Shown here one piece after another: positions 11,455 to 22,159 of a stretch of DNA of 64,000 bases. The number at the start of each line of letters is the position of its first letter. Positions within the stretch are counted from its first letter, which is position 1. The DNA is from Yersinia proxima (GTDB lineage Bacteria; Pseudomonadota; Gammaproteobacteria; Enterobacterales; Enterobacteriaceae), in assembly GCF_902170785.1 (NCBI RefSeq), contig NZ_CABHYG010000022.1, positions 1-64,000 on the forward strand. The letters run 5' to 3'. The notes under the pieces were generated by a model that saw only the letters and a list, made by a program, of their open reading frames with translations, searched no databases and was not told the origin of the DNA. A program made the translations under genes and the position numbers.

Positions 11455-14400
11455 TCACGCCTTATTATGGCGAGCTATTGGTAATAAATAACGTTCAGTT
11501 TCGTTTAATATCGTGTCGAGATGTTGGTTATCCATCAGGCGGAATACCCTTTGTATATAGTTATCCTCACCTTCTCCGGCAATCCGTTGGTCACCTTGCC
11601 AAACCTGTAAAAGTTTCATTCGGGCTTTGGTTTGTGTTTCTTCATCCCACAAAATTTGACCAGACTCGCTGTCAAAACACTGACTCAACCATGCCCAGCC
11701 ACTTTTACTCAGTAATAGCAGAGGTTCGCACATACCTTGCTGATAACCACTGATTAACTGCTGTAAATATTGCCGTGCATCATCGCAATCCAGTGGAGCA
11801 TAACGCCATGCGGTTCCTTTACGCCCATACATCCGGCTTTCACCCTCACCGCCTGCGGCGCAATACACCAAATGTTCAATCCACAATAAAAGCCCATCGA
11901 CAGCCGTAAGTGCCGCTGGTCTCCAGCGAACTAAACCATCTTCCTGAATTTGATGCATCCATCCAGTCAGGGTGGTATCCCCAAACCCAATATTTAGCTC
12001 AATACTGTGGTTTTCTTTGCATTCAGCACGAATTTGTTCAGCTAATGGCAGCATTTCTTCTTGCTGACTTTCCCAGTAAAGCTCGCCGAAAGAACCATAA
12101 GGAAGATTGCCTGCCGCACGGGCTCGGGTGAAGACAGTATTGATATCACTTTCTTCTATCAATGCATTCAATAGTTGAGTATTAAACTGATAACGGTTGA
12201 GGTTATCCAAAGTAAAGGGCTCTTCATCGGGTAGCTCCGTTTCTTCAATAACGAAATTCACCCCCAACCGGAGTTGGAAAAATGCCCTCACAGGGTGACG
12301 ATAGAAGCGGATTAATTCATCAAGAGTGATTTCAGGTAAGGGTTCTGGTGGCAGAGGCTGATTAAATTCTGGGTGCGCCGCCCCTCTGGACTCAGCAGCA
12401 GGTAACCATTCAGCGGCATAGCTTTGTAACTCACTATTTTGAGTAAAATTCTCTGCGGCAAACGGCATACGCGCATGCCAGCAGAGTAAATGTTGAATGA
12501 CCCGTTTGGCACTGTCATCTGCACTGAGTTCTTCATCACCTGGCAAGTGATAACTTTGTGAAATGTATTCAATCAACTCACTAACCAGAACTGAAGGATA
12601 GCGCTTACTGTTGTCTTGAATTGAGCGCCCGATATAACTGATATAGAGCTGCTGCTGGGCGGAGAGTAATGCTTCGAGAAACAGATAGCGGTCGTCATCA
12701 CGGCGGCTACGGTCACCGCGACGAACCTGTTTAGCCATCAAATCAAAACCTAACGGCGGTAGTGTTCGTGGGTAAACACCGTCATTCATCCCCAATAAGC
12801 ACACCACTTTAAACGGGATAGAGCGCATCGGCATCAGCGTACAGAAATTGATTGGCCCCGCGAGGAAACGCTGGCTAATTCGTTCATTGTCCAGGCGCGA
12901 AGCCAGTTCATCTCGCAACAGATTCAGTGGCACGATATCCGGATATTGGGCAGCAATACCATAGCTGATAACCTTCTGCCATTGCTGCTCAATCAGGACC
13001 AGCACCGCTTCAGTATCATTATCGGGTTCAAAGAAGGTATCTAATAATTGACGGCATAATGGCAACCATTCACTGAGTGAACGAGATTCGCTTAATTGCT
13101 GTCGCCACTGGCTCAATTGCATCAACATATCTGCTAACTGCCCGGCAAGCTCAGCCGCTAAACCGCTGGATTCGTCATAGGGCAAAACCCCTTGCCAGTC
13201 ACCGGCATTGCTGTCCATAGCATAACCCAGCAGCATACGAGTCAGGCCAAAATGCCAGGTATGCTGACCGGTTGCGGGCAGAGACAACTCACGCACATTG
13301 TCATCATCTAATCCCCAGCGGATACCTGACTCGCCAACCCATTGCCGTAAACGGCGCAATCCATCTTCGGTAATACCAAACTTATTGGCTAAAACAGGCA
13401 CTTCCAGCAGGGCTAATACCTGCTCAGAAGTAAAACGGCTCTGGGGCAAATCAAGTAGAGAGATAAAAGCCTGAAGTGCGGGATGTGCCTGGCTAGCCTT
13501 GCGGTCTGAAATCGCAAATGGCAAATAGCGCTCCCCTGTAGTATTCCCAAATGTGGCCTGAATATAGGGGGTATAGCTGTCAATATCTGCGACCATGACA
13601 ATAATGTCACGTGGAGTCAGTTCAGGGTCGGCCTCTAATAATCGCAGCAGATTATCTTGTAAGACTTCAACTTCGCGCTGAGGGCTGTGGCAGACGTGTA
13701 TGCTTAGGGAGCGATCCCTGAGATCTAATACTCGCTTTTGGTGGCTATGCGCTAATGTCTCTGGTGTAGTGCCAATAATTGCGTGATCTTCAAGCTCCAG
13801 CATATCGTGTTGAATACCATGTAATAGGTTATCGGGTTCGATATCAACAAAAGCATGAACCTCTTGGATCTCATCAACTTGAGATAACAGATACATGTGG
13901 TCACGGCCAAGTCGCCCCCATGAGGCTAATAACGGGTTGCTAAGGTCTTGTTCACCATCAGCATTAAATAGTTGCTCCGCCTGCTCAGGGTCACGAAATA
14001 GCTTAACTTCCATCGACTCACGATAATGTCTGCGTTTGCGGCTTTGTAATTTCGCCAGAAAAGCATAATCCTGAATATCCCCCCAAAAATAACGGCATGG
14101 GTTAGTAAACATCAAATGGATATCGATGTGTTTGCCCAATGCTTGTAAGGCCTGTAAATAGATTGGGGGTAATGCGGATATACCACAGATGAATACTCGT
14201 TTGGGCAGCCCTGCTGGACAAACATCGGATTCGAGAAGTGTGCGGATAAAGCGCTGATAAAGATTGGCGCGGTGCCATTCCGGTTGTTCAAGTTGGCGGG
14301 TATAGCGCGTTAACTCAACCCATAGTAAAGATTGCCATTTCTGGGAATCATCCAATTTATCAACTAGTTGACCACACTCCCAACTCTCAAGCCATTCTGG

Positions 14401-14826
14401 ACGGTACACCAGATATTGGTCAAACAGGTCAGCAACTCGTGCCGCAAGTTGGTGGATTTTACGCTTATCGCTATCGTCGCTTAAATAGCGTTTCATCGCA
14501 GAAAATACTGGATTTTCCAATAAATCCGGTAATAACCACATGAGTTTCCATGTCATGGCATCTTTGCTAAATGCGCTTTCTTTTGGGATTCCGGGTAACA
14601 CACGGGTAAACATTTCCCAGATAAAGGTCGCCGGCAATGGAAACTCAATATTGGCTGCAATACTAAATTGTTGAGCCAATTGCATTTGTAGCCATTGAGC
14701 CATTCCAGGACTTTGCACCAGTACCACTTCTTGCTGAAAAGGGTTATCCAACGGTTCTCGTTCTATCAGCGCAGTTGTTAGCGCTTTGAGTAAATCTAAT
14801 TGATTAGAATGATAAACCGTGAACAT
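11455..14826 (-). CDS. recC: Exodeoxyribonuclease V gamma subunit RecC
   Basis: Chi-recognition subunit of RecBCD; an inactivated helicase/nuclease-like scaffold. The 1123 residues match E. coli RecC (1122) and the N-terminus MFTVYHSNQLDLLKAL is characteristic. No intact Walker A is expected, and none is seen. It is first in the recC-ptrA-recB-recD series, with a 98-bp gap to ptrA. The 150 bp upstream contains an isolated DnaA-box sequence, TGTGGATAA (14889-14897), of unknown relevance. Confidence 0.96.
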   Translation of the reverse strand: MFTVYHSNQLDLLKALTTALIEREPLDNPFQQEVVLVQSPGMAQWLQMQLAQQFSIAANIEFPLPATFIWEMFTRVLPGIPKESAFSKDAMTWKLMWLLPDLLENPVFSAMKRYLSDDSDKRKIHQLAARVADLFDQYLVYRPEWLESWECGQLVDKLDDSQKWQSLLWVELTRYTRQLEQPEWHRANLYQRFIRTLLESDVCPAGLPKRVFICGISALPPIYLQALQALGKHIDIHLMFTNPCRYFWGDIQDYAFLAKLQSRKRRHYRESMEVKLFRDPEQAEQLFNADGEQDLSNPLLASWGRLGRDHMYLLSQVDEIQEVHAFVDIEPDNLLHGIQHDMLELEDHAIIGTTPETLAHSHQKRVLDLRDRSLSIHVCHSPQREVEVLQDNLLRLLEADPELTPRDIIVMVADIDSYTPYIQATFGNTTGERYLPFAISDRKASQAHPALQAFISLLDLPQSRFTSEQVLALLEVPVLANKFGITEDGLRRLRQWVGESGIRWGLDDDNVRELSLPATGQHTWHFGLTRMLLGYAMDSNAGDWQGVLPYDESSGLAAELAGQLADMLMQLSQWRQQLSESRSLSEWLPLCRQLLDTFFEPDNDTEAVLVLIEQQWQKVISYGIAAQYPDIVPLNLLRDELASRLDNERISQRFLAGPINFCTLMPMRSIPFKVVCLLGMNDGVYPRTLPPLGFDLMAKQVRRGDRSRRDDDRYLFLEALLSAQQQLYISYIGRSIQDNSKRYPSVLVSELIEYISQSYHLPGDEELSADDSAKRVIQHLLCWHARMPFAAENFTQNSELQSYAAEWLPAAESRGAAHPEFNQPLPPEPLPEITLDELIRFYRHPVRAFFQLRLGVNFVIEETELPDEEPFTLDNLNRYQFNTQLLNALIEESDINTVFTRARAAGNLPYGSFGELYWESQQEEMLPLAEQIRAECKENHSIELNIGFGDTTLTGWMHQIQEDGLVRWRPAALTAVDGLLLWIEHLVYCAAGGEGESRMYGRKGTAWRYAPLDCDDARQYLQQLISGYQQGMCEPLLLLSKSGWAWLSQCFDSESGQILWDEETQTKARMKLLQVWQGDQRIAGEGEDNYIQRVFRLMDNQHLDTILNETERYLLPIARHNKA

Positions 14827-14976
14827 GATGACTCCCTTAAAGCACTATGGAGAATATCCATAAATGATTAAACCAGTTGATTATCACTTGTGGATAAATC
14901 CTGAGGTTTAATACTCTAGCTTGATAATGAATGAGCGCAATAGGTTATCGTCATTATCCTGTTTATAGCCATACGA

Positions 14977-15411
14977 CTAACTACCCTCATCCGTATGACA
15001 AAACCAACGACTTAATTCTGCCTGCTGCTTCGGTTGTATTCTCAGGGTAAATGTAAACTCTGTGCACTCCCCATCAATTCGCTTTATAAACTGACGCTGT
15101 TGCCAGTGAGGTTTGATTCCAGAGATATGCGCCTTAGCTGGCTTATCACCACCACTGTCAATATGTTGATTAAGCAAAGACCACGCCTGACGTTGCTGCC
15201 ATAAAGAAGAAAAACCCTGCAAAAGTACCTGATGGTATTGCAGCAATCCCAGCAGCGAGACTGAGAAAAAAAGGGCTGCAATCAAAGCCTCTGGCAGGCT
15301 AAATCCCTGTTGAAAATGGAACTTCCTACTTCCTTCTATATACTGTAGCGAGTCACGATACTTAACTAAATACAAAATTTCACATCCTTTTCTGGGCAAA
15401 AATCCAACCAT
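14977..15411 (-). CDS. ppdC: Prepilin-peptidase-dependent protein C
   Basis: Minor pseudopilin-like membrane protein. The class III prepilin signal QQG|FSLPEAL is followed by a hydrophobic helix; cleavage is expected between Gly and Phe, with Glu at +5. It is the last gene of the ppdA-ppdB-ygdB-ppdC cluster and overlaps ygdB by 46 bp if the ATG at 15411 is used. That start gives an unusually long leader of about 36 residues and lacks a clear ribosome site. A TTG at 15375, behind AAGGA, is an alternative. Function is not established; homologues are thought to prime type IV pilus-like fibre assembly. Confidence 0.85.
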   Translation of the reverse strand: MVGFLPRKGCEILYLVKYRDSLQYIEGSRKFHFQQGFSLPEALIAALFFSVSLLGLLQYHQVLLQGFSSLWQQRQAWSLLNQHIDSGGDKPAKAHISGIKPHWQQRQFIKRIDGECTEFTFTLRIQPKQQAELSRWFCHTDEGS

Positions 15412-15833
15412 CCATGAGCCACGTTCACTAACCGATATCGTCCTCTATTTCCTTGTTCTAAAATCAGTTTAGTTCGTTGGTAGAGCATCAAGGGCGGTTG
15501 AGATCCGAAAGACTTACTCTCTCCACGCAGGATAAAAAAACCAGCCAGCGATGACGGTCTAATACAGGCTTTTAAGCCATATTGTGGATGTTCATTGCAA
15601 TGCCATACTGCCCCTATCTGCCACGGTAAGCTGAATGACCAAATCTGGTTCGCCCCCCAATTCAATGATGATGCCGCCTGATTAAAGGCACGCAAGTGGT
15701 GCTGTTCCTCTGCAGTAATTTTCTGAATATTATCCAATTGTCGATGTAAGGCTGACAACAGAAATAAGCCAAGCGCAAAAAGGGTAGCGATGGCTGCCAA
15801 AGTACTCGTCCCCCGCTGTTGCTCCAGCCTCAT
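15366..15833 (-). CDS. ygdB: YgdB-like pseudopilin (DUF2509)
   Basis: A 155-residue protein with a short positively charged leader ending QQRG, then a hydrophobic helix (TSTLAAIATLFALGLFLL) lacking Glu at +5. That pattern is typical of GspK/PilX-like minor pseudopilins that cap the fibre tip. It overlaps ppdB by 4 bp (ATGA type). The position between ppdB and ppdC matches E. coli ygdB, and this carries the name more than sequence does. Confidence 0.85.
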   Translation of the reverse strand: MRLEQQRGTSTLAAIATLFALGLFLLSALHRQLDNIQKITAEEQHHLRAFNQAASSLNWGANQIWSFSLPWQIGAVWHCNEHPQYGLKACIRPSSLAGFFILRGESKSFGSQPPLMLYQRTKLILEQGNRGRYRLVNVAHGWLDFCPEKDVKFCI

Positions 15834-16456
15834 AAATTATTCCCACGAATGGTATAAGTCAGTTGACGGTGTATTGCCGGATTATCTTTTTTTTGTCCTG
15901 CTAATTGCACGCGATAAACCTGTTCAGTGGTGTGCTGCGGCAATCGGTTAACTGAAAAATGCATGATGGCGATCTCTTGTGGATCGAACAGCTTTTCCCA
16001 ACCGTTGCCAGAACAATTCAGTGCTCCACGCTGGCCTTCCAATGCTTTATTACGCAGGCGATAACCAAAATATTCGGACTCCTGATGTTTCTCTCCTTCC
16101 CACCGGCCATTGCGGTTGAGATCATATGCAACAATCAAGCAAGAGTTTGCGGCCTCTCCTTGATATTGCCGTGTAGTTATGGCCTTTCCCTGGCACTCCC
16201 CGTGACAAAATCCCGCCCGCCGAAGATCCTTTTCCAGTGCGGCCATAATTTGGCTTAGCACCAGTTCCAGATGATAATGCTGCTGCAATATTGATATTTG
16301 CTTGTGTAATTGGGGGAAAACTTGTGTGGCGGCCATAACAATCATGCTGCCAACACTCAGTGCCAGCATCATTTCTGGCAGAGTAAAACCAGCCCTATAT
16401 TTCTGCGAGAAATGATCAGGTACAGGGGCATCCATCTCCTTTACTATTTCTTGCAT
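15830..16456 (-). CDS. ppdB: Prepilin-peptidase-dependent protein B
   Basis: Minor pseudopilin, GspJ/PilW-like, 208 residues. The cleavage motif YRAG|FTLPEMMLALSVGS gives a +5 Glu and a hydrophobic helix. It overlaps ppdA at the 5' end (13 bp) and ygdB at the 3' end, so the four genes form one tightly packed transcription unit. Dependent for maturation on a prepilin peptidase encoded outside the window. Confidence 0.88.
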   Translation of the reverse strand: MQEIVKEMDAPVPDHFSQKYRAGFTLPEMMLALSVGSMIVMAATQVFPQLHKQISILQQHYHLELVLSQIMAALEKDLRRAGFCHGECQGKAITTRQYQGEAANSCLIVAYDLNRNGRWEGEKHQESEYFGYRLRNKALEGQRGALNCSGNGWEKLFDPQEIAIMHFSVNRLPQHTTEQVYRVQLAGQKKDNPAIHRQLTYTIRGNNL

Positions 16457-16980
16457 AAATTAATCCCAGCTATTGATTTTCCCTCACCACATAGCCGGAT
16501 TCGCCCACGACTAGAGATAATTAGTCTGATACGTCCAGCAGGATTACTGAGCACAATATTTCCTGCCTGCGCCGTGTTTCTGAAGCCATAAAAACCAATG
16601 TCTTTATTTAAAGAAATCGTAATAGAAACATCAGGATAAGGTGGAGTAAATATTTCTCCCTCTAATAAGGAACAATCTACTGTTGGCTTATTACCACTGC
16701 CTAAACACCTCTGTTTGTCATACCGTATCCATAACAGTGTCGTGTTGTTACTGCGATTAGCCTTGGCCTGCAAATGTGTTAAAAAATCAAGTAACTGGCG
16801 AGCACTGTCCGCAAGCCTCTCCCGTTGTCGATAATGGTGCCAACTCTGTGCACCCCATACCGTCATAAGACCAGCTAAGGCAATGACTAATAACAGCTCA
16901 ACAAGGCTGATACCTTTTTGTTTTTTAATAATATTTCCGCTGATAAAGCGCAGTTTATTGAGTCGTAGGTTGGTTTTCAT
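16444..16980 (-). CDS. ppdA: Prepilin-peptidase-dependent protein A
   Basis: Minor pseudopilin, GspH-like, 178 residues. The signal KQKG|ISLVELLLVIALAGL has Glu at +5. First gene of the ppd cluster, downstream of thyA as in E. coli. It could in principle contribute a GspH-type minor pseudopilin to other fibre systems in the cell, but nothing in the sequence shows this. The leader before the Gly is about 24 residues; no better internal ATG is visible. Confidence 0.88.
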   Translation of the reverse strand: MKTNLRLNKLRFISGNIIKKQKGISLVELLLVIALAGLMTVWGAQSWHHYRQRERLADSARQLLDFLTHLQAKANRSNNTTLLWIRYDKQRCLGSGNKPTVDCSLLEGEIFTPPYPDVSITISLNKDIGFYGFRNTAQAGNIVLSNPAGRIRLIISSRGRIRLCGEGKSIAGINLCKK

Positions 16981-17179
16981 GGTGTGAGTTTACGTCATGA
17001 AAAGTTGAGATCCAGCAGCGGTTAATTAAGGTTGGAAGTGGTACGCAAAATTTTATTTATAGCGACATAAATACTAATAAAGGTGCGGCGCACTTCGCAA
17101 TTTTTTGCCAATAGACGTAGTAGATAAAATAAAAGGAGTGGCTATTAAAGGGGTTGTTGTAGGCTAAAAATTAGTGGTA

Positions 17180-17404
<225 letters not shown>

Positions 17405-17408
17405 AACA

Positions 17409-18203
17409 TCAGATAGCAATCGGGGCTTTGATACCAGGGTGAGGGTCATACCCTTCAATTTCAAAATCTTCGAAACGATAGTCAAACAATGAAGCAGGTT
17501 TACGTTTGATAATCAGTTTTGGCAGCGCCCGCGGTTCACGGCTTAATTGCAGGTGAGTTTGCTCAATATGGTTGCTGTATAAGTGCGTATCGCCCCCCGT
17601 CCAGACAAAATCACCTACAGCCAAATCACATTGCTGCGCCATCATATGTACCAGTAATGCATAGCTGGCAATGTTAAATGGTAAGCCGAGGAACACATCA
17701 CAAGAGCGTTGATATAGCTGACAAGACAGCTTGCCATCAGCCACATAAAACTGGAAGAAAGCATGGCACGGTGCCAAAGCCATTTGATCCAACTCACCCA
17801 CATTCCATGCAGAAACAATGATACGACGGGAGTTTGGGTCTTGCTTAAGCTGTTGCACTACCTTACTCAGTTGGTCAATCTGGCGGCCATCAGCAGCACC
17901 CCAAGCACGCCATTGCTTACCATAAACCGGGCCAAGATCACCGTTTTCATCCGCCCACTCATCCCAGATTGAGACGTTATTCTCCTTCAGATAACCAATA
18001 TTGGTATCGCCGTTGAGGAACCATAACAACTCATGAATGATGGAACGCAAATGGCAGCGCTTGGTGGTTACCAGCGGGAAACCATCTTGTAAATTGAAAC
18101 GCATCTGATGCCCAAAAATCGACAGCGTCCCAGTACCGGTGCGGTCATCTTTAGCAGTGCCTTCTTCCAGCACTTTTTTCATCAAATCCAGATACTGTTT
18201 CAT
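17409..18203 (-). CDS. thyA: Thymidylate synthase
   Basis: Converts dUMP and methylene-tetrahydrofolate to dTMP and dihydrofolate. The 264 residues match E. coli ThyA exactly in length. Catalytic Cys146 is in [10 protein letters not shown]; the phosphate-binding Arg pair lies in [13 protein letters not shown], and Arg21 of the [10 protein letters not shown] loop is present. The start is six bases downstream of the lgt stop, indicating cotranscription with lgt as in E. coli. Confidence 0.98.
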   Translation of the reverse strand: MKQYLDLMKKVLEEGTAKDDRTGTGTLSIFGHQMRFNLQDGFPLVTTKRCHLRSIIHELLWFLNGDTNIGYLKENNVSIWDEWADENGDLGPVYGKQWRAWGAADGRQIDQLSKVVQQLKQDPNSRRIIVSAWNVGELDQMALAPCHAFFQFYVADGKLSCQLYQRSCDVFLGLPFNIASYALLVHMMAQQCDLAVGDFVWTGGDTHLYSNHIEQTHLQLSREPRALPKLIIKRKPASLFDYRFEDFEIEGYDPHPGIKAPIAI

Positions 18204-18209
18204 GTTACC

Positions 18210-19082
18210 TCACGAAAGTTGTTGCGCAGGACGGCGATACGCCCAAATCATCATAATGATACCGGCCAGAATCATAGGTACAGAGAGGATCTGCCCCATG
18301 CTGATCACGCCGTCGAACAAGCCAAGCTGGGCATCAGGCTGGCGGAAACATTCCACAATAATTCGGAACGCGCCATAACCAATCAGGAACAGGCCTGAAA
18401 CACTGCCCATAGGCCGTGGCTTGCGGATAAACAGGTTCAGGATGATAAACAGCACCACCCCTTCCAGAATCATTTCATATAATTGCGAAGGGTGGCGTGG
18501 CAATACACCGTATTGATTGAAGATTGCCTGCCACTTAGCAGGGTCTGCGGCAACAATCGCAATATCTTCGCCCCGAGAAGTCGGGAACAGCATCGCCCAT
18601 GGAGTATCCGTGGTGACCCGACCCCACAGCTCGCCATTGATAAAGTTCCCCAAACGGCCAGCACCTAAGCCAAATGGAATCAGTGGCGCAATAAAATCAG
18701 CAACCTGGAAGAAATGGCGCTTGGTGCGGCGAGCAAACCACAGCATCACACAGATAACACCAATCAAACCGCCGTGGAATGACATGCCGCCATCCCATAC
18801 CTTAAACAGGTACAGTGGATTATCGAGGAACAGCGGCAGGTTATAGAACAGAACATAACCAACACGACCACCGACAAACACTCCGAGGAAGCCGGCGTAA
18901 AGGAGATTTTCGACTTCTTCTTTGGTCCAGCCACTGCCCGGCTTATTGGCCCGACGAACCGCCAACCACATAGCGAAGACGAAGCCCACCAAGTACATCA
19001 GGCCATACCAATGCAGGGAAACCGGGCCAATTGAGAAAATGACCGGATCGAATTTAGGAAACGCCAGATAGCTATTGCTCAT
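18210..19082 (-). CDS. lgt: Prolipoprotein diacylglyceryl transferase
   Basis: Inner-membrane enzyme that transfers diacylglyceryl from phosphatidylglycerol to the lipobox cysteine of prolipoproteins. The polytopic 290-residue protein shows the Lgt signature [16 protein letters not shown] and the conserved HGG of SFHGGLIG. Length matches E. coli Lgt (291). Translated ahead of thyA with a six-base gap; a 127-bp gap separates it from ptsP. Confidence 0.98.
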   Translation of the reverse strand: MSNSYLAFPKFDPVIFSIGPVSLHWYGLMYLVGFVFAMWLAVRRANKPGSGWTKEEVENLLYAGFLGVFVGGRVGYVLFYNLPLFLDNPLYLFKVWDGGMSFHGGLIGVICVMLWFARRTKRHFFQVADFIAPLIPFGLGAGRLGNFINGELWGRVTTDTPWAMLFPTSRGEDIAIVAADPAKWQAIFNQYGVLPRHPSQLYEMILEGVVLFIILNLFIRKPRPMGSVSGLFLIGYGAFRIIVECFRQPDAQLGLFDGVISMGQILSVPMILAGIIMMIWAYRRPAQQLS

Positions 19083-19209
19083 CTATCACCACGAAATGTC
19101 TCATATTTTGAGAGAGTTAATGTTCTTGCCCGGTTAGGGCTTCAGGTTGCGCATAATAGCATAGCCTGGGGGCACTCAGGGGAGCTACAGTAGGTAAAGT
19201 TCTGTAACA

Positions 19210-21456
19210 TTACTTTCCGCCGCGAATCAAACCACCTAACCCTCTGCGCTCCATAAATGCCGCTGTGAGATGGCGTACATCCGTGGTCATTTGGGCGTTT
19301 AATACCCGCTCAGCCAAGGCTTGTGCATCCACTAAGTCGATATTGCGCAGCAAATATTTGATACGCGCCACACTGCGGCCATTCATACTGAGGTTGCGAT
19401 ACCCCAGCCCAACCAGCAGCAAAGCACCCATCGGGTCGCCAGCCATTTCACCACATAAACTCACTTGCAGGCCAGACTGTGTCGCCTGAGCTAAAATGTG
19501 ACTCAGCACTTGTAGCATCGCCGGATGCAAACTGTCATACAGTGAAGCAACTCGTGTGTTATTACGGTCTACCGCCAGTAGATATTGCGTCAGATCGTTG
19601 GTGCCAACCGAGATAAAATCGACTCGCGATTTCAGATACGGCAGCATAAATATCATGGCTGGCACTTCAACCATCACACCCAGTTTGGGCTGTGGCAATT
19701 CGTAGCCCAAGACTTCCTGAACTTCACGGCCAGCACGATCAATCAAGCGTTTTGCCTCATCGACTTCTTCCAAGCTGGTGATCATCGGCAATAAAATACC
19801 CAGATTACCGGTTCCGGCATTGGCCCGAAGCATCGCTCTGACCTGGATCAAAAAGATCTCTGGCTGATCGAGCGTGACACGAATACCGCGCCAGCCCAGA
19901 CAAGGGTTCTCTTCACTGATCGGCATATAAGGAAGCTGTTTATCCGCACCGATGTCCAGTGTTCTGAGTGTGACCGGTTTGTTCGGGTAAAGCTGTAACA
20001 TGCCTTGATACTGTGCCACCTGCTCTTCCTCTGATGGGAAGCCACTTTGCAGCATAAAGGGAATCTCGGTGCGATAGAGGCCCACGCCATCCACTCGCCC
20101 ACCCAGCAGTTGTTCATGTTCCGGGCTAAGGCCCGCATTGAGCATCACCTGGATCCGCTCACCACTTTTCAGCGCGGCGGGTTGCTCAACATCATCTTCA
20201 GCCAGCTTACTAAGTTCAATCTCTTCCGTGACCAGCCGTTGATATTCTTTGACCAGCACCGGCTCAGGATCAACCAGCACTTCGCCGCGATAACCATCAA
20301 CAATCAGTAACCGCTGGTTCAGCAACGCAGGTTGAATATCTGCGCCCATTACCGTCGGGATCCCCATGGCGCGCACCAGAATGGCGGCATGGGAGTTAGC
20401 TGCACCATCCCGCACCACCACACCGGCGAGGCGATCTTGTGGTACTTCAGCCAATAATGTGGCGGTGAGCTCATCGGCAACCAGAATAAAACGCTCGGGC
20501 CACTGGCTGGCACCAGAAGTGCTGTCGTCGAGATGAAACAGCAAGCGCTGACCCAATGCCCGCAAATCACTGGCGCGCTCGCGCATATAGGTATCTTGCA
20601 AGCTGGCAAACTGCGCGGCAAATTGTTCGACGACTTGTTTAACCGCCCACTCCGCCACCGATCCGGCGTCAATTTGAGCGAAAAGTTCGCGCTTTAGGCG
20701 AGCATCATTAAGCAAGTGAGAATAGAGATCGAAAATCGCCGCGCTCTCTTTTTGTGAGCTGGCGGCAAAGCGCTTACTGAAGCGACGGAATTCGGCTGCG
20801 GCTTCCTCCAGCGCTTGTGTTAGGCGTTCACGCTCTTGGGCAGTATCGAGTGTCGAGGCCTCGTAAACCAAATCGAGGGAAGGCTGCGAAGTATCCTGCC
20901 AGCCCTCAGCAACCGCAACCCCCGGAGCCGCAGCGAGTGCGCGGATCCGCGTTTGTCGGTATTGGCCAAAAATGGCATTGAGTTGAGATTGAGAAAGAAT
21001 GCCCGCCAGCTGTGTTGCCAGCGTGACCATGAACGACTCTTCGCTCTCATCAAACTGACGATGTTCACGTTGCTGAACCACCAGCACACCAAGCAATTGG
21101 CGACGATAAATAATAGGCACCCCGAGGAACGCCCGGAAGCGATCCTCTTTAACTTGGGGAACATATTTAAAACTGGGGTGGCTCTGTGCATCGGCCAGGT
21201 TAATAGGCTCAGCCAGGCGCCCTACCAACCCGACAATTCCTTCGTCAAAGGCTAGTGTAATGGTGCGACCACGGGGCTTTTTCAAACCCCGTGTTGCCAT
21301 TAGGTAGTAACAACGGCGGTCATTATCTGCCAGATAAATCGAGCAAACTTCCGTGTCCATCGCCAGACAGGTTTCATTGACCAACAGCTCTAACGCATCC
21401 GTTAGGCTGGTTGCCATCGCCACTTTCTCAACTATTTCTCGCAAACGCGTGAGCAT
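19210..21456 (-). CDS. ptsP: Phosphoenolpyruvate-protein phosphotransferase PtsP (enzyme I-Ntr)
   Basis: First enzyme of the nitrogen PTS, passing phosphate from PEP to NPr and then EIIA-Ntr. Residues about 1-165 are a GAF sensor domain; the phosphohistidine domain contains GAANSHAAIL with active His356, the same number as in E. coli; the C-terminal PEP-binding TIM barrel contains VGTNDLTQYLLAVDR and catalytic-loop SLCGEMAG. Length 748 residues is standard. Twelve bases downstream of rppH, consistent with the rppH-ptsP operon known in E. coli. Confidence 0.97.
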   Translation of the reverse strand: MLTRLREIVEKVAMATSLTDALELLVNETCLAMDTEVCSIYLADNDRRCYYLMATRGLKKPRGRTITLAFDEGIVGLVGRLAEPINLADAQSHPSFKYVPQVKEDRFRAFLGVPIIYRRQLLGVLVVQQREHRQFDESEESFMVTLATQLAGILSQSQLNAIFGQYRQTRIRALAAAPGVAVAEGWQDTSQPSLDLVYEASTLDTAQERERLTQALEEAAAEFRRFSKRFAASSQKESAAIFDLYSHLLNDARLKRELFAQIDAGSVAEWAVKQVVEQFAAQFASLQDTYMRERASDLRALGQRLLFHLDDSTSGASQWPERFILVADELTATLLAEVPQDRLAGVVVRDGAANSHAAILVRAMGIPTVMGADIQPALLNQRLLIVDGYRGEVLVDPEPVLVKEYQRLVTEEIELSKLAEDDVEQPAALKSGERIQVMLNAGLSPEHEQLLGGRVDGVGLYRTEIPFMLQSGFPSEEEQVAQYQGMLQLYPNKPVTLRTLDIGADKQLPYMPISEENPCLGWRGIRVTLDQPEIFLIQVRAMLRANAGTGNLGILLPMITSLEEVDEAKRLIDRAGREVQEVLGYELPQPKLGVMVEVPAMIFMLPYLKSRVDFISVGTNDLTQYLLAVDRNNTRVASLYDSLHPAMLQVLSHILAQATQSGLQVSLCGEMAGDPMGALLLVGLGYRNLSMNGRSVARIKYLLRNIDLVDAQALAERVLNAQMTTDVRHLTAAFMERRGLGGLIRGGK

Positions 21457-21468
21457 GATCGGCTTAAC

Positions 21469-21996
21469 TTAACCTCTTTTACGGCGATAAGCGGGCGGCA
21501 CCCGTGGCGGAGCTGCCTCCTGCACAGGCATTACGGTTGGAGCAAACTCTTTCATCACGCGACGATAAACATCCCGTTTAAAAGACACCACCTGACGCAC
21601 CGGATACCAATAACTGACCCATCGCCAGCCATCAAACTCCGGAGTACTGCTGCGTTGCATGTTGATATCGGCTTCATTACATATTAACTGTAGTAGAAAC
21701 CATCGCTGTTTTTGGCCGATGCATACCGGCTTTGTATCCCAACGCACCAAACGTTTTGGTAATTTGTAGCGTAACCAGTTACGGGTTGAAGCCAGAATTC
21801 GGACATCTTTTTTGTTAAGTCCTACTTCTTCAAAAAGTTCACGATACATTGCCTGCTCTGGTGTTTCACCGGGGTTTATCCCCCCTTGAGGAAACTGCCA
21901 GGAGTGCTGACCGTAACGCCTGGCCCACAACACTTCTCCCTGCCGATTACAAATTACAATCCCCACGTTCGGGCGGTAGCCATCATCATCGATCAC
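21469..21996 (-). CDS. rppH: RNA pyrophosphohydrolase RppH
   Basis: Nudix hydrolase that removes pyrophosphate from the 5' end of mRNA and so triggers RNase E decay. The Nudix box spans residues 38-60 (GGINPGE...REL-EEVGL, with the metal ligands Glu53, Glu56, Glu57). The 175-residue length matches E. coli RppH (176). Upstream is the 697-bp DnaA-box-containing gap before mutH. Confidence 0.97.
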   Translation of the reverse strand: MIDDDGYRPNVGIVICNRQGEVLWARRYGQHSWQFPQGGINPGETPEQAMYRELFEEVGLNKKDVRILASTRNWLRYKLPKRLVRWDTKPVCIGQKQRWFLLQLICNEADINMQRSSTPEFDGWRWVSYWYPVRQVVSFKRDVYRRVMKEFAPTVMPVQEAAPPRVPPAYRRKRG

Positions 21997-22159
21997 CGGA
22001 CTACCTCAATAAACTTAAAACTCAAAGATGCTCTGATTGTTTCACACTAGCAACAGGCGGTAAACCACTGGTTATCCGCCAACGAAACCTGATAACTCTG
22101 GGATAACTCACAGATATTGGCAAAGTTATAAACACCCTGAGGGCTGCACTCCCTTTTTT

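Noticed and set aside
14889-14897. Perfect DnaA box TGTGGATAA upstream of recC
   Set aside because: Isolated single box; no cluster or partner sites, so no functional call.
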